Shown piece after piece: positions 16,845-25,008 of a stretch of 64,000 nt of DNA. Position 1 is the stretch's first letter; each line of letters opens with the position of its first letter. The notes beneath the pieces are model-generated. The model did no database searches. It was not told where the DNA came from and was given only the letters and a program-made list of their open reading frames with translations. Made by a program: the position numbers and the translations under genes. The stretch covers positions 222,708-286,707 of the forward strand of contig CAMCTJ010000001.1 of assembly GCA_945878405.1 (NCBI GenBank), in the 5' to 3' direction. This stretch comes from Bdellovibrio sp. ZAP7. GTDB lineage: Bacteria > Bdellovibrionota > FAC87 > UBA2466.

Positions 16845-17720
16845 ATGAAGAACTTTTTAATTGTCCTAACCCTATCGGCTCTGTCCCTGATGGGCTGCAA
16901 TAAAAATTCAACTAGTGGCTTTAGTACCAAAATTGGAATTGTTCTCGATGGGTCCGTTCCAGAAGATCAACGCGACTTGATTGATCTCGATTTATCAAAC
17001 CTATCGCGCCTGAATCTTTCCGTAAGCTCGTCAGATCTCCAAGTTTTAAATGTGAATAGCTTTAGTGGCTCAGATCTCGTTGGTTGGCTCACCACCCGTG
17101 TCCATTTTATAGTAGGGGAAGATTTTGATTATGCCGAGCAAGCCTCGATCGTAGGAACTCTTTCTTACCGTCCTCAGATTTTTTCAAGTACGCTTTTGGA
17201 TGATGATTTTCTAGCTCAGAATAGTCTGGTAACTATTATGGTGAACATCGGAAGCGCACTCTACCGCTATGGCAAAAACAATTCCGAAGTCCTAACGCTC
17301 GATGTAGGGGGCCAGCGCATTTACGTCCGAAGCCCGCGAGTAGGAGTAATTCAGATTGGTGAAGGGCTTTTTTCTTCTTGGTCCGTGAGAGGCACCAGCA
17401 GCAATACCCTTGCGAATAGTCTCATACGACTTTCTGTTTTTTTCCACGAAGCGCGACACTCAGATGGAAACGGCGACAACGTCACATTTCCCCATGCGGT
17501 GTGTCCTGATTGGCATGATTATGGAGGAAACTATTCTTGCGATAGCAGCTCCAACGGCCCCTACGTAGTGGATTCTATTATGTTGAGAAACCTCAGATCT
17601 GCTTGCGTGGGTTGCTCCAACACAGAAATTCAAACGTTCAAGGCTTTCCAGGCAGATGCAGAAAGTCGTCTTCTTCCTGGTTCTACTTATAAAGATATAC
17701 GACCTGAGCAAATCCCTTGA
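16845..17720 (+). CDS. Lipoprotein with HEXXH-like zinc-peptidase motif
   Basis: The N-terminus MKNFLIVLTLSALSLMGCNKN has a lipobox ending at Cys18, so it is a lipoprotein. The mature part is Ser/Leu-rich with two conserved-looking blocks: VFFHEARHSDGNGDNV, in which HEARH has the spacing of a zinc-metallopeptidase HEXXH, and VCPDWHDYGGNYSCD, with more His, Asp and Cys that could complete the site. CVGCSN follows near the C-terminus. No family could be named. Start ATG 16845 was preferred to the ATG at 16815 because it begins the signal peptide. The stop overlaps the next gene by four bases (TTGA). Confidence 0.6.
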   Translation: MKNFLIVLTLSALSLMGCNKNSTSGFSTKIGIVLDGSVPEDQRDLIDLDLSNLSRLNLSVSSSDLQVLNVNSFSGSDLVGWLTTRVHFIVGEDFDYAEQASIVGTLSYRPQIFSSTLLDDDFLAQNSLVTIMVNIGSALYRYGKNNSEVLTLDVGGQRIYVRSPRVGVIQIGEGLFSSWSVRGTSSNTLANSLIRLSVFFHEARHSDGNGDNVTFPHAVCPDWHDYGGNYSCDSSSNGPYVVDSIMLRNLRSACVGCSNTEIQTFKAFQADAESRLLPGSTYKDIRPEQIP

Positions 17721-18274
17721 AGAAAAAGAAAAGACATCTTTATTTTTTATTCTGGGCGCTTACTTTCATAAGCTTTGCCTCTTTGCTTGGCTGGTATTTA
17801 TTAGATCAGTTCAAGGAAAAGTCCTCCGAACAAGCTAACTTTCTCGAAGAGCCGTCAAATGCTGTTCAGGTAGTTGAACAAAGAGATGCCGACCCTGAAG
17901 AAGTAAGGCCCCTACCAGATATTTCTTCGGAGGAATTGGCGTTTCGCCAACGAGCCAATCAAGTGCTAGAGGACTTTCCCAAGAAAAACATTTTGAAAGA
18001 ACGGGGGCGAGATCAGCATAAGCCGCCAAGAGAGCTCGTGGAGGCGAGTAGTGAGTTAGGGACAATAGAGGATTTACTCGATAAAAATCCGGAGTTAGCA
18101 AAAGAAGGACTCCGATTTTATCGAAAATGTGCCCTGAGAGACGAGCTCCTCACCTCGCTTAGAGCGCTCTGTCTGCACAATTTAAAAACAAGGGCTAAAA
18201 AGACTGGCTTTGATAAGCGGATTCGCTGGAGTGAATTTCCAGACAATCTTCATCGAATAGCTGACAAACTATAA
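17717..18274 (+). CDS. Single-pass membrane protein of unknown function
   Basis: 185 residues beginning with five Lys/Arg and a hydrophobic helix (YLFLFWALTFISFASLLGWYLL) that is probably an uncleaved anchor, followed by an acidic, soluble, helical domain. The only start is TTG 17717, which overlaps the stop of the lipoprotein gene (TTGA), so translational coupling is likely. No recognisable family. Its pairing with the lipoprotein suggests a common envelope function. The last 6 bp overlap the convergent outer-membrane gene. Confidence 0.6.
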   Translation: MKKKKRHLYFLFWALTFISFASLLGWYLLDQFKEKSSEQANFLEEPSNAVQVVEQRDADPEEVRPLPDISSEELAFRQRANQVLEDFPKKNILKERGRDQHKPPRELVEASSELGTIEDLLDKNPELAKEGLRFYRKCALRDELLTSLRALCLHNLKTRAKKTGFDKRIRWSEFPDNLHRIADKL

Positions 18275-19003
18275 TCGGAATCGAAGGCTGGCTAACAGCT
18301 GAATGACTCGATTGTAAATTCCTTGTTCGAGAGCCACTTGATTGATGTCAGAAAGACCCCAACCGTAACGAGCGCCAATTCCCATTTCTAAATCATCAGA
18401 AAGCGCTAACTCAAGGCCCGCTCCTACATAAATCCCAACTTCGAAACGGTTTGTTGCTGAAGTAGTGTCGAGTGAAATTCCGTTAGTGGCATCTGATGCT
18501 GAATGCAGATAAGCGATCCACGGCCCGGCCATTAAACTGGGGGCGATATTATTCCAAGGAAACTTGGCCTTTAAAAAGACAGGGACTTCAAAATATTTGA
18601 GGCTTGTTTCTCTAACAGTGACTACTCCAGACTCCTTCCAGCCTTTGTTCATGTAATTGAGTTCTGCTTGAACAAACCATTGGTCCATTAATCGATATTC
18701 AACACCAGCGCCGCCGGTATAGGCGGTCTTTTCCAGTTTTCCACGATCTGAATTATTGGTTCGAAGTTGCCCCAGGTGGATTTCGAAAAACCAAGGAGAA
18801 AGATTTGCGGGAGTCTCAGAGTCGGATGGAACAGGCTTCGCAACAGGCTGAACAACTGCTTGCGGGGCCGCCACCTCAGGCTTTACGATTTCGGCAGCTG
18901 GGGTTTCCTCTACCGCCATTTCTTCAGAGTTGATTTCATTAACATCTGCTGCGAATCCATTAACGGCGATTAAAAGGGCCAAACCAAAAATCTGTTTTTT
19001 CAT
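18269..19003 (-). CDS. Outer-membrane beta-barrel protein
   Basis: Signal peptide MKKQIFGLALLIAVNGFAA, then an acidic Glu/Ala/Val/Pro-rich linker of about 55 residues, then a barrel of about 165 residues with alternating hydrophobic patterns (WFFEIHLGQLR, TGGAGVEYRLMDQWFVQAELNYMNKG, FEVGIYVGAGLELAL, GIGARYGWGLSDI) and a terminal aromatic/charged signature (LLASLRFRL). It fits small OmpW/PorT-like barrels. The frame is open further 5' through the tRNA, but ATG 19003 begins the signal peptide. It shares its promoter region with the divergent side of tRNA-Phe. Confidence 0.75.
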   Translation of the reverse strand: MKKQIFGLALLIAVNGFAADVNEINSEEMAVEETPAAEIVKPEVAAPQAVVQPVAKPVPSDSETPANLSPWFFEIHLGQLRTNNSDRGKLEKTAYTGGAGVEYRLMDQWFVQAELNYMNKGWKESGVVTVRETSLKYFEVPVFLKAKFPWNNIAPSLMAGPWIAYLHSASDATNGISLDTTSATNRFEVGIYVGAGLELALSDDLEMGIGARYGWGLSDINQVALEQGIYNRVIQLLASLRFRL

Positions 19004-19036
19004 AAATTCCCACGTTTTATTTGATGTAAAAAGATG

Positions 19037-19109
19037 TGCCCAGGGACGGAATCGAACCGCCGACACGAGGATTTTCAATCCTCTGCTCTACCGACTGAGC
19101 TACCTGGGC
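19037..19109 (-). tRNA. tRNA-Phe (anticodon GAA)
   Basis: On the minus strand GCCCAGG begins the acceptor stem, the D arm contains GCTCAGTCGGTAGAGC, the anticodon stem-loop is GAGGATTGAAAATCCTC, giving GAA, and the T arm has GGTTCGATTCC. The acceptor closes with CCTGGGC and discriminator A. All four stems pair (one G-T in the T stem). The genome bases after the discriminator are C, A, T, so the CCA end is not fully encoded and must be added by a CCA-adding enzyme. 73 nt. Confidence 0.96.
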
Positions 19110-19162
19110 AAGCCGAACACGTACAAAAAGAGCTAAGAAGGTATCTTCTCGGTCGGGGGTGG

Positions 19163-19759
19163 TCAAGAGAGCTTGTGGGGATTCTTTTTCGCCCAATCTA
19201 AGAAAGCTTGTACAGCTTGAGCTCGGTGGCTCACCAGGGCTTTCTCCGCCGAAGGTGCCTCTCCCAGGGACTTTGCTAACTGGCTGGAATAAAAAATGGG
19301 GTCATAACCGAACCCACCGGTCCCCTTAGGATTTCGGTCGATTCTTCCCTCGCAGACCCCCTCAAAATAGAGAGGCTCGCCCCGGGGAATTAAGTAACAA
19401 AGAATGCAGCGAAATCGGGCAGTCCACTGATCGGCCGGATAAGGGGCTAACTGTTCATACAGTTTTTGAAACCGCTCTTTCCAGGAAATACCCTCTCCCC
19501 CGAATCGAGCGCTCCACAGTCCCGGTGCCCCATTCAGGGCATCGATCTCAAGGCCTGAATCATCTGAAAGCACGGGAATTTGATAGATCTCGACGTATGC
19601 CTTTGCTTTCTTGTATGCGTTTTCTCGGTAAGTGGTTCCGTTTTCATCAACTTCGGGAGCGCGATGGTCGGCCGGCACACAACTAAACTGGGGGGACAAC
19701 AGACTTTGGAATTCTTTTAGCTTTCCTAAATTTTGAGAAGCAATCAAAACAGAATTCAC
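19163..19759 (-). CDS. rdgB: dITP/XTP pyrophosphatase RdgB
   Basis: Non-canonical purine NTP pyrophosphatase (HAM1 family) that removes dITP, ITP and XTP from the nucleotide pool. The N-terminus [18 protein letters not shown] is characteristic, with [27 protein letters not shown] in the middle and GGFGYDPIF later. 198 residues fits the family. The start overlaps the rph stop by four bases (ATGA), so translation is coupled to ribonuclease PH, a common arrangement. The stop is 53 bases from the tRNA-Phe gene. Confidence 0.95.
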   Translation of the reverse strand: MNSVLIASQNLGKLKEFQSLLSPQFSCVPADHRAPEVDENGTTYRENAYKKAKAYVEIYQIPVLSDDSGLEIDALNGAPGLWSARFGGEGISWKERFQKLYEQLAPYPADQWTARFRCILCYLIPRGEPLYFEGVCEGRIDRNPKGTGGFGYDPIFYSSQLAKSLGEAPSAEKALVSHRAQAVQAFLDWAKKNPHKLS

Positions 19760-20472
19760 TTCATCAGAACCTGTTTTTGAATTTGAAAGAGCTCCTGAAT
19801 TCCCTTTTCTGCCAATGACAAGAGACTGTGTAAACTTTCACGATCGAAAGGTTCGCTTTCTGCGGTTCCCTGAACCTCAACAAATTTTCCCTCAGAAGTC
19901 ATGACCACATTCATATCCACTTCAGCATCTTTATCTTCTGGGTAATCCAAATCGAGAACAGGAACTCCTTTTACAACGCCAACTGAAATCGCAGCCACTG
20001 ATTTTCGGGCAGCTTGGCTTAAGGAGGGAATTTTTTGCGACATTTTTTGGAGTGCTAACATCACCGCCACATAGCTCCCGGTAATGGACGCAGTTCGCGT
20101 TCCTCCATCAGCATCAATGACATCGCAATCAACCAAAACAGAACGTTCTCCTAATAAAGAAAGATCAACGGCAGCTCGCAAGGACCGACCAATCAACCGT
20201 TGAATTTCCATGGTCCTACCGCCAATTTTACTTCTTTCTCTTTGAATTCTTTGACCCGAACTTGCGGGCAACATCGAATACTCAGCACTCAACCAACCTT
20301 TTCCCTGACCTCTCAGCCAACCAGGAACCGAGTCCTCAATCATGGCAGAACAAACGACGCGAGTGCCTCCCATTTCAATCAAACAAGAACCAGGCGGATG
20401 AGATAGATAGTGCGGAGTAATTTTAATGGGGCGTAGTTGATCGGCAGTGCGGCCGCTATGTCGTAACGTCAT
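19756..20472 (-). CDS. rph: Ribonuclease PH
   Basis: Phosphorolytic 3'-5' exoribonuclease that trims the 3' ends of tRNA precursors. [49 protein letters not shown] and the Arg-rich region [29 protein letters not shown] match the family, with the phosphate-binding Arg residues visible. The 238-residue length is normal. It is the first gene of an rph-rdgB operon, with the AmiC-type gene ending 2 bases upstream, so all three could be transcribed together. Confidence 0.95.
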   Translation of the reverse strand: MTLRHSGRTADQLRPIKITPHYLSHPPGSCLIEMGGTRVVCSAMIEDSVPGWLRGQGKGWLSAEYSMLPASSGQRIQRERSKIGGRTMEIQRLIGRSLRAAVDLSLLGERSVLVDCDVIDADGGTRTASITGSYVAVMLALQKMSQKIPSLSQAARKSVAAISVGVVKGVPVLDLDYPEDKDAEVDMNVVMTSEGKFVEVQGTAESEPFDRESLHSLLSLAEKGIQELFQIQKQVLMK

Positions 20473-20474
20473 TT

Positions 20475-21428
20475 TTATCCTAACTTTCTAGTTCTGAGAC
20501 CAAACTCAATAATGCCGGAGCTTATAGCACTGGCCAGACGTTTTAGGTAGGCTTCTTTCGTAAGGAGTGTGGATTCTTCGGGATGGGTCACGTAACCAAC
20601 TTCAACCAAAATGGCAGGCATATTGGTTCCATGCAAAACGGTGAATGGTCCCTGTCGAACTCCGCGTCCGTTAGAGAGCACCTTATTAGAAATGGAAGAA
20701 AACATTTCTTCTGCAAACTTAGCACTTTCATTTGTATGAAAAGTAGTCCGAACGTCCGACAAAATAGACAGCACATCGTCTTTGCCGGATGGAATTTGGC
20801 CTTCACTCTCTTTCAATGCAAGCCGCTCGGTTTCGGGATCAGACGCCTCTGGACTTAAAAAATAAACTTCAAAGCCCCGGGCTTTAGATACGGGCGAAGA
20901 ATTGAGGTGAACACTCACAAACATGTCGGCACCCCACTCATTTGCCATTCGAGCTCTTTCCTTGAGAGGAATGAAAACATCTTCTTCGCGTGTCAGTCTC
21001 AGCTCCACCGGATAGCCCTGCAGTTTGGAAATTCGCTCGACTTCTCTTTTTACTTTTTTGGCAATATTCAGGCTTGCTTGTTTTTCTCGAATCCCGTGGC
21101 GGCCTGCTGCCCCATCATCTTTTCCCCCGTGTCCGGGATCAATCATGACTTTAAGTCGATAGCTTGCAGTTTCTTTGTCAGGATCACTTACCCGTTTTGA
21201 TTTCTCGGTTTTTTTCTGGGCCGGCTTCTCAAGCTCGACAATATTCACGGGGCTCATCAATAGATTCTGGTCACGATCAAAATGGTGAGGAAGCGCACTG
21301 TCAGATTCCTCGAAGGGAGAAGGCGGTTCTTTCGCGATGCAACGTCCTTCAGTGACGCTCAAAGCAACCAAAAAAAGCAGTAATAGCTTACAATGAGAAA
21401 TCCACTTCCGGCATCTCGTCTTACTCAT
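20475..21428 (-). CDS. N-acetylmuramoyl-L-alanine amidase (AmiC-type)
   Basis: Zinc amidase that cleaves the amide between N-acetylmuramic acid and L-Ala in peptidoglycan. A signal peptide ([19 protein letters not shown]) precedes about 60 residues of spacer. The catalytic domain Amidase_3 starts at [18 protein letters not shown] (zinc His), continues with [19 protein letters not shown] (Glu), [13 protein letters not shown] (second His), and ends with [13 protein letters not shown] (Glu). Met at 21428 is a better start than the one at 21461, which lies upstream of a divergent gene. No AMIN domain was seen. It is divergent from the SpoIID gene. Confidence 0.85.
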   Translation of the reverse strand: MSKTRCRKWISHCKLLLLFLVALSVTEGRCIAKEPPSPFEESDSALPHHFDRDQNLLMSPVNIVELEKPAQKKTEKSKRVSDPDKETASYRLKVMIDPGHGGKDDGAAGRHGIREKQASLNIAKKVKREVERISKLQGYPVELRLTREEDVFIPLKERARMANEWGADMFVSVHLNSSPVSKARGFEVYFLSPEASDPETERLALKESEGQIPSGKDDVLSILSDVRTTFHTNESAKFAEEMFSSISNKVLSNGRGVRQGPFTVLHGTNMPAILVEVGYVTHPEESTLLTKEAYLKRLASAISSGIIEFGLRTRKLG

Positions 21429-21440
21429 CTGGAAATCTTG

Positions 21441-22601
21441 ATGAACAAAAAACTTCGACACATTTACCTTCTTGGGTTCTTTTTTTGTTTGGGATTTGTT
21501 GCGACGATCAGTGAGGGAGTAACTAGTAATAAAGATAGTAACACAGCCGTCAGAGTTCTTCTAGACAAGGCGATCCCAAAAGGAAAAGTAAATTCACTCC
21601 TCTATTCAACCTTTTATCGTTCTCAGCCGGCTCGAGGCTGGATCCGCGCAGAGCGAAATCTTGATATCTTGCTCGGCCCATCGCAACAGAACCCGATCAT
21701 AGTAAATTCAACTCCCCTTCAGGATAGTTTCGTTTTTGTTCGGGGTGGGAGAAACCCGTCAGACAAAATTAGTTTTCACGGGCGCTTATTTCGAGGCGCC
21801 TTAAAGTGGATGCGGAACCGAGATCGGTCTTTCTCTGTCGTAAACTATTTAAGCCTGGAGGATTATTTATTGGGAACGCTAGGAAGCGAGATGAGTCCTT
21901 CTTGGGAACTCGAGGCTCTCAAAGCACAAGCCGTCGCTTCGAGAACCTACGCTTTGTATAGGATTCAACACCCGAAGCAAGCCGAGTTTGACTTAGAAAA
22001 AACCACTCAAGATCAAGTCTATGGAGGAGTGGAATCGGAACACCCCAGAGTAGCAGAGGCGGTAAAACAAACTGCGGGTGAAGTGCTTTTATTTAAAGAT
22101 CTTCCGATTAAGGCCTTTTTTCATTCCCGGTGTGGTGGCAGCACTGAGACCCCGGCTTTTGTATGGAACCACCAACAGGGATATCCTCAGAAGAAAGTTT
22201 CCTGCCCTTACTGTCTGCAAAAGCCGTTTTCATGGCAAACATTTGTGCGAATAGATGAACTGCTGAAGTGGACGGGTTTAGACTTTGGTCGAGACTTTAA
22301 AATTGAGCCAGGAGATCGGGGCCCCTCGGGACGCTTGGCCAGCTTAAAGCTCATCTCCGGCGAACAAAGAGCCACAATCGGTACCGACACCCTTCGAAGT
22401 CACCTCGGTTACACTCGATTGAAAAGCGCAAACTTTGATTGGCAGCACGATGGGGAGCTGGTGATGTTTCAAGGAGTTGGAAATGGGCACGGGGTGGGAA
22501 TGTGTCAATGGGGCGCTCGGCACTTAGCCCAAAAGGGCAAGACCTATCGAGAAATCCTTGCACATTATTATCCGGGATCCACTCTTAAAGTTTCACACTA
22601 G
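21441..22601 (+). CDS. SpoIID/LytB domain protein
   Basis: Predicted exported peptidoglycan-active protein; SpoIID is a lytic transglycosylase that cleaves peptide-free glycan. ATG 21441 starts a signal peptide (YLLGFFFCLGFVATISEG) with GGAAA upstream. SpoIID motifs are LEDYLLGTLGSEMSPSWELEALKAQAVASRTYA and FHSRCGGSTETP in the middle, and GNGHGVGMCQWGARHLAQKGKTYREILAHYYPG at the end. The conserved Glu of SEMSPSW is present. It stands opposite an AmiC-type amidase, so the pair probably processes wall peptide and then glycan. The next gene (queA) starts 32 bases downstream. Confidence 0.9.
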   Translation: MNKKLRHIYLLGFFFCLGFVATISEGVTSNKDSNTAVRVLLDKAIPKGKVNSLLYSTFYRSQPARGWIRAERNLDILLGPSQQNPIIVNSTPLQDSFVFVRGGRNPSDKISFHGRLFRGALKWMRNRDRSFSVVNYLSLEDYLLGTLGSEMSPSWELEALKAQAVASRTYALYRIQHPKQAEFDLEKTTQDQVYGGVESEHPRVAEAVKQTAGEVLLFKDLPIKAFFHSRCGGSTETPAFVWNHQQGYPQKKVSCPYCLQKPFSWQTFVRIDELLKWTGLDFGRDFKIEPGDRGPSGRLASLKLISGEQRATIGTDTLRSHLGYTRLKSANFDWQHDGELVMFQGVGNGHGVGMCQWGARHLAQKGKTYREILAHYYPGSTLKVSH

Positions 22602-22633
22602 CTTTTTACCCTCTTTTTTTTTATGACACTGCA

Positions 22634-23647
22634 GTGAGAATCGACGAATTTAATTACGAGCTACCCGATCACCTGATTGCAAGGGAACCGGTTAACCCGA
22701 GAGATCATTCAAGACTCTTGGTGGTTGAAAGAAAATCGGGGCAGATCTCTCATCACCATTTTTTTGATCTGCCAAAATTTCTTTCGGCTGGAGACTGTCT
22801 CGTCCGAAATACTTCGCGAGTGATTCCCGCGAGAATCCCCTGTCTCTCTTTAGATGGAAAAAAGTTTGAAGTTTTTTTATTAAAAAAGAAACTGGGCAAC
22901 CCAAACGTCTGGGATTGTTTGGTTAAGCCCGGGAAGAGAGTAAAAGAGGAAACTCCCCTCGTGTTGAAAGATCAAACGGTGGTGCGCGTTCGAAAAACTC
23001 CCTCTCAAAGCTTTGAAGTTTCACTTCCAGACCGATCAGATTTTTGGACCTGGCTCGAAACCGTGGGAGAACCCCCGCTTCCTCCTTACATCAAAAGAAA
23101 ACTCACGCCGGAGGATTCCCAGCGGTATCAAACCGTTTTTTCGAATGAGCTGGGATCAGTTGCCGCGCCCACAGCTGGACTGCATTTCACCGAACGTCTT
23201 CTTGATGAATTAAAGAAAAACCAGGTCCAATTCGCAGATGTTCTGCTCCATGTGGGATATGGAACTTTTGCACCTATGCGTGGGGTTCATCTGAACGATC
23301 ATGTCATGCACGAAGAGTTTTATAGCATTCCCCAAAAATCCTTAGACCTGATAAAACAAACTCAGGACTCCGGAAAGCGGGTCATTGCCGTGGGAACAAC
23401 TTCGTTAAGATCGTTAGAGTCCCTTTCTGTTTTTGGGGCCGAAGGAAACACAAACCTGTTCATCACGCCGGGCTATGAGTTTAAAGAAATCAAGGGGTTG
23501 GTGACCAATTTCCATCTCCCCTTATCAACTCTTTATGTCCTGGTTTCTGCTTTTTTAGGACAAGATCTTTGCAAAAAAGTGTATCAAGAGGCCATCGAAA
23601 AGGAGTACCGATTCTATAGTTATGGCGATGCAATGCTCGTACTCTAA
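22634..23647 (+). CDS. queA: S-adenosylmethionine:tRNA ribosyltransferase-isomerase
   Basis: Enzyme that transfers the ribosyl group of SAM to preQ1 in tRNA to give epoxyqueuosine. MRIDEFNYELPDHLIAREPVNPRDHSRLLVVER is the standard N-terminus, FVRGxTRVIPARI-like NTSRVIPARI follows, and PPLPPYIKR, SVAAPTAGLHFT, LHVGYGTFAP and TNFHLPLSTLYVLVSAF are conserved. 337 residues is normal. The start is GTG 22634 because no ATG lies in frame nearby; the ribosome-binding site is weak. A hairpin-capable spacer and the rpsU gene follow. Confidence 0.95.
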   Translation: MRIDEFNYELPDHLIAREPVNPRDHSRLLVVERKSGQISHHHFFDLPKFLSAGDCLVRNTSRVIPARIPCLSLDGKKFEVFLLKKKLGNPNVWDCLVKPGKRVKEETPLVLKDQTVVRVRKTPSQSFEVSLPDRSDFWTWLETVGEPPLPPYIKRKLTPEDSQRYQTVFSNELGSVAAPTAGLHFTERLLDELKKNQVQFADVLLHVGYGTFAPMRGVHLNDHVMHEEFYSIPQKSLDLIKQTQDSGKRVIAVGTTSLRSLESLSVFGAEGNTNLFITPGYEFKEIKGLVTNFHLPLSTLYVLVSAFLGQDLCKKVYQEAIEKEYRFYSYGDAMLVL

Positions 23648-23702
23648 ACTCCGCCTTGACGATCAGGGCGTCAAACCAGTACCCTTGAGCACTTTAATAG
23701 GC

Positions 23703-23733
23703 CAGCTGCCAACTCTAGTGAGTTGTTCGGCTG
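23703..23733 (+). promoter_or_regulatory. Possible rpsU leader stem-loop
   Basis: Nested inverted repeats in the spacer between queA and rpsU: AACTC (711-715) pairs with GAGTT (720-724) around the loop TAGT, and CAGC (703-706) pairs with GCTG (730-733) outside an internal loop. It ends about 18 bases before the ribosome-binding site. A second repeat pair, TTGACG/CGTCAA, lies at 23656-23674. Neither is followed by a T run, so they do not look like terminators. A leader fold that tunes S21 expression is possible but unproved. Confidence 0.25.
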
Positions 23734-23764
23734 TAATCCTTAACTTGATTGGAGAGTGATTCCT

Positions 23765-23965
23765 TTGCCAAGCCTAAAGGTAAAAGACAACGAGCCTTTT
23801 GAAGGAGCGCTTCGCCGCTTTAAAAAGCTGTGCGAAAAAGGTGGAGTTCTTTCAGACGTTCGCAGAAGAGAGTTTTATGAAAAACCCTCAGTGCGACGAA
23901 AGAAGAAGTCCATTGCTGCTCGAAAAAGAGCCTCGAAACGCGTTTTTGAGCGTCGCTCAGGGTGA
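23765..23965 (+). CDS. rpsU: Ribosomal protein bS21
   Basis: Small 30S protein next to the mRNA exit region; it aids initiation and opens the macromolecular-synthesis operon. The sequence [38 protein letters not shown] is typical, followed by a Lys/Arg-rich tail. Start TTG 23765 gives [12 protein letters not shown], matching family length (66 residues); the frame also opens at GTG 23756, but GGAGAG at 23751 is correctly spaced only for the TTG. A TTG start would make expression low or tightly regulated. yqeY starts 7 bases downstream. Confidence 0.93.
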   Translation: MPSLKVKDNEPFEGALRRFKKLCEKGGVLSDVRRREFYEKPSVRRKKKSIAARKRASKRVFERRSG

Positions 23966-23972
23966 GATCCTT

Positions 23973-24425
23973 ATGGATTTAAAAACCACTCTGCAAAACG
24001 ATATGAAATCCGCTATGAAGTCGCAGGAGCCTACGAAAGTGGGATGCTTGCGGATGCTCATAGCGGAGATCAAAAAGCGTGAAATCGACAAGCGATCCCC
24101 GCTTGATAACGCTGAAATTCAAAAAGTCATCGCCACGCTCATTAAACAGCGTGGGGAATCAGTGACTGCTTTTGAAAAAGGCGGCCGCGCCGACCTAGCA
24201 GACAAAGAAAAAGCAGAGATTGATGTTCTCAAAGTTTATCTTCCTCAACAACTATCTCAGGCTGAAGTCGAGGCCTTAGTAGTTGCAGCTATAAATGACT
24301 CGGGGGCCACTGGGCCTAACGACATTGGAAAAGTAATGAAAGCTGCTCTTGCAAAAGCCGACGGACGAGCCGACGGAAAATTAGTCAATGAAATTGCCAG
24401 AGCAAAGCTCACCCCTTCCGCTTAA
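23973..24425 (+). CDS. GatB/YqeY domain protein
   Basis: 150-residue YqeY-type protein whose fold resembles the tRNA-binding tail of the GatB amidotransferase subunit. KSQEPTKVGCLRMLIAEIKKREIDKRSPLDNAEIQKVIATLIKQRGESVTAFEKGGRADLADKEKAEIDVLKVYLPQQLS is strongly conserved and forms the helical N-terminal part. ATG 23973 has GGTGAG upstream; the longer open frame (from 23799) overlaps rpsU and was discarded. It lies between rpsU and dnaG, a placement known from other bacteria. Its 3' end overlaps the glycosylase gene by 38 bp. Confidence 0.9.
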   Translation: MDLKTTLQNDMKSAMKSQEPTKVGCLRMLIAEIKKREIDKRSPLDNAEIQKVIATLIKQRGESVTAFEKGGRADLADKEKAEIDVLKVYLPQQLSQAEVEALVVAAINDSGATGPNDIGKVMKAALAKADGRADGKLVNEIARAKLTPSA

Positions 24426-24993
24426 GTTCTACCAAAGAGATACTGTCACCGTAGCTAAAGACCTCCTGGGCAAGGGACTTTTTGTTCGTAAAAACAAGGC
24501 TCGGTTTCTGTGCGAAATCGTAGAAGTTGAAGCCTATTTGGGTAAGCACGACGAAGCCAGCCATAGCTTTCGAGGGCCGACCCAAAGAAACCAATCGATG
24601 TTTCAAGTCGGAGGAACGGCTTACGTTTATTTGATTTATGGTTTTTATTTTTGTGTGAATGTTGTGACCGAGGAGAAGGGCGTCGGATCAGCTGTCCTTT
24701 TGAGAGCTGCGGCACCTTTAAGTGGACATAAAGAAATGCAAAAGAATCGAAAACTTAAAGAGCTTTCGCGCCCCGAACAACTCTTAAGTGGCCCAGGCAA
24801 ACTAGCCCAGGCCCTGGGAATTGATCGCGCTTTTGATGGCAAAAAATTTAATCGACCCGACTTTAAAATTATCGACTTAGGAAACGTTTTGAGCGAATCT
24901 GCGATTAGTTCTTCACCTCGGATTGGCATCAGTAAGGCAAAAGATCAGCACTTAAGATTTTTTATTAAAAACAGCCCTTGGCTCTCAAGATAG
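24388..24993 (+). CDS. 3-methyladenine DNA glycosylase (AAG/MPG type)
   Basis: Base-excision enzyme of the alkyladenine glycosylase family, which flips out and removes alkylated purines. LKFYQRDTVTVAKDLLGKGLFVR, ARFLCEIVEVEAYLGKHDEASHSFRGPTQRNQSMF, VGGTAYVYLIYGFYFCVNVVTEE and LSGPGKLAQALGI are the usual blocks; the Glu of VEVEAYLG and the Tyr of YVYLIYG are the active-site residues of the family. 201 residues is normal. It lies inside the rpsU-dnaG-rpoD operon, an unusual position, and overlaps yqeY by 38 bp. Confidence 0.93.
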   Translation: MKLPEQSSPLPLKFYQRDTVTVAKDLLGKGLFVRKNKARFLCEIVEVEAYLGKHDEASHSFRGPTQRNQSMFQVGGTAYVYLIYGFYFCVNVVTEEKGVGSAVLLRAAAPLSGHKEMQKNRKLKELSRPEQLLSGPGKLAQALGIDRAFDGKKFNRPDFKIIDLGNVLSESAISSSPRIGISKAKDQHLRFFIKNSPWLSR

Positions 24994-25008
24994 GGAAAGG
25001 AATAGATT

